From Unio delphinus (lineage: Eukaryota; Mollusca; Bivalvia; Unionida; Unionidae), in NCBI GenBank assembly GCA_029339505.1, contig JAQISU010000058.1, forward strand, positions 3,115,501 through 3,179,500: a DNA stretch of 64,000 bases, read 5' to 3'. Positions 40,101-52,100 of the stretch are shown one piece after another (within the stretch, counting starts at the first letter, position 1; every line of letters starts with the position of its first letter). The position numbers and the translations under genes were made by a program. Below the pieces are notes generated by a model. That model saw only the letters and a list, made by a program, of their open reading frames with translations. It ran no database searches and was not told the origin of the DNA.

Positions 40101-43100
40101 GTAGCTTTAATAATTTTCCAGTCATAGTACTATGATGTCTGCAGTGTGACTGTTTATAGTGATGTATATAGCACTGTGGCATCAAACCACAGACATGTAG
40201 CACTTGTCCCACCCAGTCACATTATCCTGACACCAGGCCATCCAGTCCTAACACTAACTTCTTAATGCTGAGTGCCAAGTGAGGAAGCTCTTGGTACCAT
40301 TTTTATAAGGTTTTGGTCTGACTTGACTGAGGTTTGAACCTACAATCTCATGCATCAGAGGCAGATGCTCAAACCATGGACCATTCTAAGCCCAACATAC
40401 ATGTTAGACTAAACCAGAAACAATCTATTATGTTCTATAGAATTACTGGTCTGATTAAAATCGGATCTACACTGTCCAACTTGAAGATGTGACATCAACT
40501 GCTTAGGAGTCCTCTTCTGGTGACCTTTGAATTTTGCTGTCAGATCTTCAGTTAGGTTAGCAATCTCTTTGTCCTTGCCAATTTTTTCACCTATTGTGCA
40601 TTTACAGCAAAAGTATCTTTTTCTTTTCACAGAATTTGGCTGTACAAGAGTTGGAGAACAGTCAGAATTAATGGACACGGTATTCCTATGTATTTTACAA
40701 TCTCCACAATATGTTCCAGTGGATCTCAGATTTGATATGTTGGTGCTGGTAAGTACTTTATGTATAGTCTATGAATTTGATTCTACCAACTGCACCCTCA
40801 CCCCCAGTTGAATTCCCCAGTAATATTATAGGCCAAACTAATTAGGATTTTTGTATCTTCCCCATGCCAATCTTGGAGACCTTGATTTTGTTCTTAACAT
40901 TAAAGACTGTTAATTATTTTATGAGCTTTTGAGCCAGTGTATGTGTGGCTGTGTCTTAAATACTGTGAATAAAGTCTGTTTAAACTAATGGATTTTCCCC
41001 TATTTTGTCTAAATGTAAATGTACACAGAATAGCAACAGAAAGGTTATGTGATCAGTATCTGTTATGTTATGATGTCTTGCTTCAGTAGTTTGGCAATTC
41101 ATTTATTTATGATAAATATTTATTGATGATTTCCCCCCTAATTTTCATCCTATTTTCAGTATGTTTTGAGTCCTGGACAGAATTATATAATTGGTTTGAG
41201 AAACATCTTTGATAATTGACAGAATTTTAAACTTTAGACCTTATTAACACAAAAAGGTGGTGAAAATTGGTAATTATGGTGTTTGCACATTTGCCAGATA
41301 TGACTCTAATGAAAGAAAAATGACAGTTTGGAATATTTTATAGCACCTAGGTATTTTGTAATGATCCCAGATAATCTCACTTTGCTATAGTCCTCATGCA
41401 ATCTGTCATAATTTATTTAGTTTAGGCTGTATGTTTCATATCAACAGAGAAGCCTAAAGACTTTGTTCTATATGTATCAATACATTTCCAGGGGGAAATT
41501 GTACTCTTTTGTGGAACATGTGATTGACCATTTCATTGAACTCCCAACAGGTTTCTCAATATCTTGTCAACAGTTTTTGCAAGACAGTTATGCTTTTGCA
41601 GGTGGTCTCTTGGATAATTTCTATAGACTATGAACAATTGATAATAAAGTAAAATTTAAATTGGTCAAGGACAAATAATTCTTTTATGAGCTATGGAAAC
41701 AAATAGTGTGTGGTGATAAATTAAATACAATATTTCATAGAATGAAGTTTTTTTTATCTGCTAAAAATATTTATGAGGGTAATTGTTTGAAAGAATTCTA
41801 CAAATGGGAAACTTTTTACACTTTAGTAGGCTTTACAAATCATTGCTGTCACTACACAATTTCGTCATGATATAAATGGGTGGATTCAATCAGGTCAGAT
41901 TTCAGTAGTACCCACTTTCAAAGCTTTTTTAGTTTCTGTGCAGTTTATAGAGGGGTATATACAGATTTTCCCTTAATCATCCATCTCTCTTTATATCCCA
42001 CAAGTTAAAAGATTTTTCTTCTAGCTCTGCTAGAGAGGTTATGGGATCTAGTGTCCATCATATATAGTCTGTCATCTATGTCAGTTCGCACAAGTTTGCT
42101 ATTTCCTAAATTAAAGATTGCCAGGGTATTTTACACACAAATTCATACCAATGTCTACTTGACCCTAAATGAAAATTCTATTGCTTAGACATCCAGTATG
42201 GCACCACAACAGCCACCTTGAAAATCTTTTAATCAATCAACATTGTGATTTCACTAAAAGACCTTTTATGATGTCTGATTGATTCTAAATGAAAATGGTG
42301 TTGATCTGATGTCAAATGTGGCCACCATAGCAGCCAATTTAAAATCTTGTTATCACTATAGTTATTCATTTATTTTGTCAACAAAAGAACTCTTATTTTG
42401 GTCCTACACTACTTGAAAGATTGCCATAAAACTTTACACATACATTCATCCCAATGTCTGGTTGACCCTAATTGAAAATGGTCTTCTGGCATTCCGTATA
42501 GACACCACAGTAGCCATCTTAAAAGTTTTATTATTGCTACTCCCCCTTATTGAATAGTCAAATTTTCATTGGGATTTCACTTAAAGTTTTCTGATGATGT
42601 TGACTTGGTCTTAAATGAAGATAGTTCTGAAATTCTAGTTGGTCTTACATACTGATCTGATACATTTGAAAATCTAGCTGGTCTTACATAATAATCTGAT
42701 ACAGTTGAAAATCTAGTTGATCTTGTATACTAATCTGATGGTCATAAGTCTAGCTGGTCTTACATACTGATCTGATACAGTTGAAAGTCTAGTTGGTCTT
42801 ACATACTGATCTGATACAGTTGAAAATCTAGTTGATCTTGTATACTAATCTGATGGTCATAAGTCTAGCTGGTCTTACATAATAATCTGATACAGTTGAA
42901 AGTCTAGTTGGTCTTACTAATCTGATCTGATACAGTTGAAAATCTAGCTGGTCTTACATAATAATCTGATACAGTTGAAAGTCTAGTTGGTCTTACATAA
43001 TAATCTGATAGGGTTGAAAATCTAGTTGATCTTGCATATACTGATCTGATAGGCTTAAAAAGTCTAGCTGGTCTTACTAATCTGATACAGTTAAAAGTCT

Positions 43101-46100
43101 AGCTGGTCTTACATACTGATCTGATATAGTTGAAAGACTAGTTAGTCTTACATACTAATCCAGGACTTGAATTTAACACAAATTTCTTGGTAGCCAGAAG
43201 GACTAGTGTACTGATAAATTTACTAGTCCTGCCAAACATTTACTAGTCCTGTCCACAAAACTATGTCACACACTTGTATTGAGATTAACAACAATTTTCT
43301 TTCATAAATAGCAGTATCATATGACATGCAGAGGTACATTGTTTCTCAGGATAATCTGGATCCAATTCCAGAAAGGGATCCAAATGTCATTTTTCGTCCT
43401 CCACCTGCATTCTGGGTCCATGACCATATGGGGTTCGTTCTGGTCTTCTTACCCGTCTCTCTGAAACATTCCACAAACGTATTGCTGGTGACGGATCATT
43501 TGTTGGAATGTCATTTGTATGGAAGATCATAAAGAGTAGGTTGGACAGAACCCAAGGTCTCAAACAAGATCTTCAGTCACTCTTCACCATTTTCATCTCT
43601 GATTCAATTTTAAAGTTCGAGCAACCCGCAACAAAACTGGATGTTTTCTCTGTGTTTGTTTTTGCGAATTACATACACCAGTTACGCTGCATAACATTCT
43701 TGTTCTCATCATAATTCAGCCATTCCCTGTCTTTTGTCCATGTCTTCTTAAACGTCCGATTATGCTTTTCCCTATCAAAAGAATTATCCATCTCATCTAT
43801 TTAATTTTCATTCAACTTTTGCTTTTTCCGGAGGCTGAACACCTTATTTAAAATGCCACATTTTGCCTGTCTTATAAGGCAGGAATTGTGCCTCTTTTTG
43901 AAATACGAGATGTTACAGTATAGCTATCGTGAATTATTTAAAGTAGAAAAAGGAATGGCAGTGTCCTTTATATAAGAAAGTCTGAGCAAGACGCGTTTCA
44001 AAACACATTTCTTTGCCCCTCCCCCCCCCAAGTAAATGGTCTCTCCCTAATAAAGTCTTTACTTCTGCAGGATCAAAGCAGTGGCTATTGTAAACACTGT
44101 TTTAAAATATTAACATCAAAAGAAAATATTAGTTTCACCTTGGAAAATATGGATTCCCATCAAACGAAGCCATCTGACTTGGCGCGTTGCATTCAACAGC
44201 GCCAATTACAGTCTCATCATTAATAGCGTAAGTTTAGTAGGTGCTCCTAATTAATCGGACCTCAATGTAATGTTGAAATTAATAATAAGCGGAAATTTTT
44301 CAAATCTTATATGCCCATGCTGAGAGCTTTCAATTCCCAACAAATGTACGGCATTCTGCTTGGATATCTCCATGTGTATTCAATTATTTGTTCAGTCTTG
44401 TATGGGAAAAATATTTTTTTTTTTAAATTATTAACATAGAAAAAGTAATTGTATGGAAATTATGTGTCAGTAATGTGGATCATAATAAATTGATCTAATT
44501 CTTATAATTATTTCGATGCAAACGTAAATTATGCAGTTTCCGTTTGTGACTGTTAGCACATTTGGCTAGCAAGCTGGAAAAAAAAAAAGGAAACAAACAA
44601 GCGAGCGTATTTTTGTAGTTTGTTAATGTGGTCGCGTGAATAAAGTGTGAAACCAGGTTATTTTTTCATTCAATTCGCTGTCAGATTAATTAGGATATAA
44701 ATTACTAAACTTCCGTTGTTAGTTAATGACGGGACCGTGATTGGCGCTGTTAAGCGAAATCAGGTGTCTTCTTGTAATAGAAACACATTTCTGAGGCAGA
44801 AATTGACTTCATCTTCTCATGCTAATATTTTATCACTGTGTTTACAACGGTCACAGCACTGATTCTACCGAATATGTGCTGAAGTCACGTCTTTATTAGG
44901 GTATTGAGTAAACAAATGCTGACTGTTGATAAACAAAACTTACTAGCCCATCAGACTAATAACATTATGATAGTTACTAGTCTGACAGGAAATCTATTAG
45001 CCTCGGGCTAGTGGACTACCGCTAATTTCGAGCCCTGTAATCAAATACAGTTGAAAATCTAGTTGATCTTGCATATACTGATCTGATACAGTGAAAAGTC
45101 TAGCTGGTCTTACATAATAATCTGATACAGTTGAAAGACTAGCTGGTCTTACGTGCTAATCTGATACAGTTAAAAGTCTAGTTGGTCTTACATAATAATC
45201 TGATACAGTTAAAAGTCTAGTTGGTCTTACATAATAATCTGATACAGTTAAAAGTCTAGTTGGTCTTACATAATAATCTGATACAGTTGAAAGTTTAGTT
45301 GTTGTTCATAATAATCTGATACAGTTGAAAGTCTAGTTGGTCTTGCATAAATAATCTGATACAGTTGAAAATCTAGTTGGTCTTACATAATAATCTGATA
45401 GTGTTGAAAATCTAGTTGATCTTGCATAATAATCTGATACAGTTGAAAGTCTAGCTGGTCTTACATAATAATCTGATAGTGTTGAAAATCTAGTTGATCT
45501 TGCATAATAATCTGATACAGTTGAAAGTCTAGTCGGTCTTACATAATAATCGGATACAGTTGAAACTCGCTATATGTGCACATCTTATCATGCTCCATGA
45601 TTGGACAGTTTTTTTTCTTCATCACTTTATGCCAATTTCAGTTCATACCATTACCTTAAAAATGCACCTGTGGCATAAATCAGGTGTCACCTGTATCTAT
45701 TATGGTCACCTGACACCACAATAAATATATAGAAAATCTTGTCTCTACTGAACGGATAGTCATAACATTGTGGAATTTTTACCGATAGTCTTTAAATGGC
45801 ACCCACTTTGTCTTAAATATAAACTGTGCCCATCTTTCAGCTTTTATTTCTGCCATGGTGGCTTGTTTGAAAATATAAATGCGGAATATCAAAAATGGTT
45901 TTAATAAGAAAGTCTTATCTTGGATTCGTGCAAGTTATTTTTTTATATTAGAGCAAGGTACTCTGGTTATATTAGAAGGATGTCATAGATTGACAGCAAT
46001 TTGGTATGGTGTCTAATATCCGTTAGATGACATTAAATTTAATTTTCACCTCCATCATCTATAGTGTGATCGTCGGTCAACAATTACCTGTTAACACTGA

Positions 46101-49100
46101 AGTTCATATTTCTGATTTAGTTGTAACGAAAATTTAGATATAGTGGTCCCCCTATGAACTGATGCCATGACAGCAGCCACCCACTCTTTTTGGCCAGAAT
46201 CCCTTGGCACTGACTGGTTTGTTCAAAAGTACCCCTCAAGAAAGGCCACCCCTCTAATACCACCAGCAGCCAACATATTAGTGCACAAATGTAAAATTTA
46301 CCCTTCACAAAAGCTAATAATGCGAAGAAGCTCAAGGAGTCACAAATAAAACTATCCAACAAGCAAACAAATTAATGTGATATTTGCAATGCCAACAACA
46401 ATCATGAGAGACACAGTATACCATTCTGAATAGGACTATCGCACATCTATCAGATGTATACAAGTTTTCAAGTCAAAATACTAAATTTGAGGAAAAACTG
46501 AAACTGAAGGTTTTTGGTAGAAAACTAAGCCTCAAAGGTGATAAATAAGCCAGAACTATGAAGAAGTCGTATTTTCACAAACTGTAATACCTTAGCTGCT
46601 TTGCAAATTTCCCTTATATGTATTGTATGTAGTCTTGTGACAGAAGCCATACCAGTCATGTACTTAGTGTCCTTCCAACAGAGAGCATACAAGTGGCAAG
46701 GCATAAACATGTCTACTTTAGCTGATAATTAGAATGGCAATAAAATATACTTACATTTTTGTACCTTCAATTTCCTCAAATGTACTTTCATAGTTCTGCA
46801 AATCCAAATTACATGGCTCATGCGATGGGTGCCAAAACAAGATACATTCTGCGAAATTGTACTGTCAGTTTTAACTTCATTTCCAAAAGAAATCACATTA
46901 CTACATTCAAAATGACATATGATATTTTATAACGTCTTTTAAATATTTCAGTTAAAAGAATCTATATTTTTCACACTATATGATTCTAAACCATGACAGA
47001 ATAAGATGCAGTTGATTCAGTGCCAATCCAGTGCTCAAATCACATATTTTCCCTTACACATGTTGTATCCTGTACTGTACATGTATCATTTAAGGAGGTT
47101 TGAGATTAAACATTAGGAAGTGAATTAATTAGGTTAAATATTTAATTTTTTTGGGAATGATATGATTTGACTTTGACATGTATTACCTATCATCAGGAAT
47201 TGGTACTTCTTGTTATGGATACTGTGCAATGCCGTTAGTCTAGCTATGCAATGGTTATTTATTTTTAAGATAAAAGGTTTTCTTATTTTGATTTGAAATA
47301 ACAAAGCATCTACCAAAGATAAACTCTTCATAATTAAGGGTCTTCAGATGCTTTTGTTTGCAAAAAGGACATAGATACATCTGCATTCAGTACCAGAGAT
47401 TCCTGATGATGGTGTCATTGATGTTGGTGGTGGCAGTGTTGATGATTATAGTTAGAAGAATGTGGGAAAAAATAAAAACGATTTATTTATCGGTTTGCAG
47501 GGTCTAGGATTGCTCATCAATTTGGCTGAACACTGTGATGTCAACAGGAGGAAGATGATGACCATTACAACAAGGCCATCATACGAGTCCGTAGATCAGG
47601 ACAGAATTGTGCCAGCTACTAAAGCGTTGGTTGAGGTAAATATAAGCAGGCTGAAACCTGTTTTTTTAATCCCAAATTAGTTGGAAGTAAGAGATATGTC
47701 ACATCTCTGGCAGTGTGATCAACAGTTTGTCATGTTGGTTAAAATGTTTCATCTATTTCCTAAGCTCATAATAAATTATAATAATACAGTTTTCATTAAA
47801 GTTTTTTTCATTTGCTAATATTTCCTAAAGCCCTTAATGAGTTCTCATTACAGCATTCTTGCTTGATGCTATATCCTTGGACTCAAGGTCACAGTCATAG
47901 AAAATTAGTGTCAACATTTGGTTAAAGTTTTATTTGCTCAGATTCCATAAACTTCTTATTCTCTACATACTCAAAATCAGGGCCCTGACAAGTGGATGAA
48001 AGTTAAAGCAGGTCAATATTCATATCTTATTTCAGCTTCCAAATGTTTTTAATGAATTTTTTCAAACACCAACATGGTTGCAGCAGATGTTGTTTGATTA
48101 TGATTGTAACAAATAATCCTTGAAAAACTTAAAAATGTCCTTGTAATATTGTCTTCCCAAGCCTGTATGAACCATGAAAAACTTTTTTAGCAACATTGCA
48201 AAAAAAACACTATACATGAATTTAGCTGCCCTATTTTTTCCATATATAGTTTCTGATTATATTTTCAGGCCATTAAAGTGATTATTCACATTTTTACACA
48301 TTCAAGACTGATTTATTTATACAAAGAGCTTGTTAGCACAATTTGCCAAAAGCATCTTTAGAAATAGAAATTTATGTTCATCTTTAGATGACAAGACTAG
48401 TTTTACAGGCCTTTACATCAGCTTCCCCTGTCTTTATACATTTTAAAACTTTTAGAACTGATTATTTTAATCAAGGGATATAGCCAGTTGATATTACATT
48501 TGTTTGTTTATTTGTTTTACTGTCATAAAATGAGCATACACTTTATCCCACTCATTCCACATATTTTTTTTTTATTTTAAAAATGTATTCGTCAAATATA
48601 ACCGCTCATGTGGCCTAGTGGTTAGAGTGTCTGCCGCAGAATCAAGAGGTTGTGGGTTCGATCCCCGGTCAAGTCATACCGAAGACGTACAAAAATGGTA
48701 CTAACTGCTGCCTCACTTGACGCTGAGCATTAACCCTTAAAGTGCTGCATTGTTTTGCAGTAAAAGGTCCCTCAGTGCTGAATTGTTTCAGGGGAGAAAA
48801 GAAGAAAACTGCACAGTCTTTAAATTGCATGTATTTCATTAAATATACATTATTGATAGACGAACCCTTTATAAAAAAAAATAATGGTGCGTGTCTATAC
48901 TTTAAGATTAGCATCAAGACGTGTAGGTTTAACATATTTGCAGGTACAGGTGTAAATACAGGTAAAATGACAAGTTACAATTGTATTTCATCGGTATTTT
49001 TTTTTTGTTTTTGATGGAAAATGTTATATTCTTTAGTAGTCCAACCATGCACATGTTATGTCTGTCACAATGTTATATATAAATTGTGAAAATCACAGGT

Positions 49101-52100
49101 ACAGGCAGGGTGACAGTTTTGCAAAAATCCACTCCATGAATATCAGATGTAAGTTTAAACCCTCTAGTCAGCAATTAATGTTCATGAAAACTATCACCTG
49201 TTATTTATTATAATATCATCAAAGCGAGGTCCATATCTGGTGATTAAACCTCAGCAACGGCTTTATTTTTGTTCATTCATTGTGTGAAGAGTCACCTTAA
49301 TTGTTCTCATTGTCTGACAGGTGTAAATTGTTTGAAATAGCTTGAAATCTATCCCATACTTTATTTTTTTGCTGAAGTATGCGGTTGATATCACATCATC
49401 AATAGCCCATTAGGAATCGAGAACAGACATATGTACCAAACCCATTGTTTTAATCGATGTGAAAACATTTTAGATGCTCAGATAAGACAGGCCGCCATTT
49501 CTTCATGCAACTTTTTTAGTTCAAGTCTGCCCCATGAACTCTCTGATCTGCATTACGATTTGTTTGATTTACTATCAGATGCAATAGCTCGTTATCTAAG
49601 AAAAAGTCTTCAATAGTCCGTAGGTTCATTATTCACCATCTCGACATTTAATTTTGAATTACCAGTGAATGGGGGTTGACAGGCGCGCCATCTTTTCATG
49701 TACATCCGACTCCAGTTCCACGTAAATTACTGGTTCAAAATCATTCATGTGTATTTCCATCAATACCTCGCTTGCTCCAATAATGTAATTTTTCTCAAAT
49801 TATTCAAAATCACTATTAGCATCACTATCAGAAGCGAAAATTTGTTGCAAGAAATCACCTTCATATTCAGCGTCGACCATTTTAGCTTTGCACAAGTACC
49901 ATGTATTTAGAAGTGAGCATTTGTAAAATTACGTCGTTAATAATATAGTAAAGTACTGCAGAATGCTTGTTCCGGGCCTTTTTAAAACAATCAAATATAG
50001 TTTTACAGGCATTTATGGCAAGATGAAGTTATAGAATGCGATCAGTGTTGCTCACCTCAAGCGCGACTATAGTCGTGACACGCACTACGGGACCAAATAC
50101 AACAGCGCAACTAGAGTCGCGACACGCACTTTAAGGGTTAAGAGGTTAGTGTTAGGACTGGTCAGCCTAGTGTCAAGATAATGTGACTGGGTGGGACATC
50201 ATGCGACATGTCTGTGGCATGATGCTTCAGTGCTAGACATCACTATAAACTGCCTCACTGCTGACGTCGTAGCGATATGACTGAAAAATTGTTAAAAGCT
50301 ACATAAAAAAATCTTAATCAAACAAACATAATGGATGCATCTTGCATAGGCATACTGTTGCCTTATAATGAGCACATCATACATAGGAGTAGTTACCTTA
50401 TAATGGGTGCATAGTGTACAGGAGTACTATACCCATATCATGGGTCTTCATGCATTGGAGTACAGTTGCCTTATAATGGGTGTGTTGTGTACAGAAGTAC
50501 TATTTACAGGTAATGGGTCATCATGCAAAGGACTACTATTACCTTATAACAGGTGCACCATTTCTCAGAAGTACTATTTACAGGTAAAGGGTCATTATAG
50601 ATAGGAGTACAGTTGCCTTATAGCGGGTGTGTTGTGTACAGAAGTACTATTTACAGATAATGGGTCATCATACATAGGAGTACTGTTACCTTATAACTGG
50701 TGCACCATGCACAGGAGTACTATTTACTTATAATGGGTGCATTGTGCATAGGAATACTATAGACATATAATGGATAGGAGTAATGCATATTGGAATTAAC
50801 AACCATAACATCCTTGGATAAAGGCAATTTTATTTCATAATGAATTTAAAAATTGTAGAGTTTTGTTAAAGCTACGTTAAAAATCCTAATCAAACAAACT
50901 AACAAATTCTTCAAATGTACTACAATACCGTATTTTCCGCCCTATAAGTCGCTCCTGGGTATAAGTCGCGGGAGGGGGAAATCCAGATAATTTTGGAAAA
51001 TTCAACAGATAAGTCGCTCCTGCATATGTCGCTCCTGCCCACTAACCGTAATCACGTTTTTGATACCGCCAGCCATTGCATACGACTTGGTAATTTCCAA
51101 CAACGTGTACGTATATTCTTGTTTGAAATTTTAAAAATAGAAATATAAGCAAATAAGATTTATAAATAATGTTTATTAAGTAAATAATAGCGCCACTCGT
51201 CTTCTTTTTTTACGCCAGTCACGCACAAGCTTCTCGCTTACGTTGAATTTTCTTACTGCTGAACGATTTCCGTTTTGTTTCGCAAATGCTACGACGTTTA
51301 ACTTAAATTCTGCATCATAACTTTTTCGCGTGGTAGTTGTAGGTGCCATGATTAAACTGTATTGACTTACGCTAATATAACAATTTTAAATCATACAACG
51401 TTATTGTGAAACTATCTTTTTTTGATGCTCCATGGTAGTAGTAGTAATTGGTGTTTTATAGTTGTCTCCGCCCACTAGGGGCATATGGACAACTTTTATA
51501 TTCAGCATATCACTGAACATTTATTTACTTAAGAGACATGTACATTAATACACTTATTAATTAGGGCATTATACCGAATTACTAAATAGTAACTATCGGA
51601 TGCTCCATGGTATGAACGGTCTGTATTTATATACCGGTCAATTCCACAACCCGAGCGAACTTCAAAGGCACTTTATAAAACAATTGAAGTTGTTCGCCAG
51701 CCTTCCAGTTTTTTTTTATTAATTACTTTGAAGTTCTCTCAATAAAGCCAGTCTCGGTATTCTGGTCAATTTCCACAACCCGAGCAAACTTCAAAGGCAC
51801 TTTATAAAACAATTGAAGTTGTCGGCCAGCCTTCCTGTTTTTTTTATTAATTACTTTGAAGTTCTCTCAATGAAGCCAGTCTCGGTATTCCGGTCAATTT
51901 CCACAACCCGAGCGAACTTCAGAGGCACTTTATAAAACAATTGAAGTTGTCCGCCAGTCTTCCAGTTTTTTTTATTAATTACTTTGAAGTTCTCTCATTG
52001 AAGCCAGTCTCGGTATTCCGGTCAATTCCACACCCAGAGCGAACTTCAAAGGCATTTTATACGACAACTGAAATTGTTCGCCAGCCTTCCAGTTATTTTT

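Larger units (their letters stand above)
48599..50320 (+). mobile_element. tRNA-derived SINE split by a piggyBac-like insertion
   Basis: The head at 48599-48675 has an A-box-like TGGCCTAGTGGTTAGAGTG at 48611-48629 and a B-box-like GGTTCGATCC at about 48655. The body (TACCGAAGACGTACAAAAAT, CTGCCTCACTTGACGCTGAG) stops at 48733. It resumes at about 50138 with AAGAGGTTAGTGTTAGGACT, GTGACTGGGTGGGACATCAT and a tail ending TTAATCAAACAAAC. The second SINE (40105-40385, minus) shows the two halves joined. Confidence 0.9.

Noticed and set aside
48599..48675. A functional tRNA gene
   Set aside because: A- and B-box-like sequences are present, but the two ends do not form an acceptor stem, and the downstream body recurs at 40 kb. 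It is the head of a SINE.
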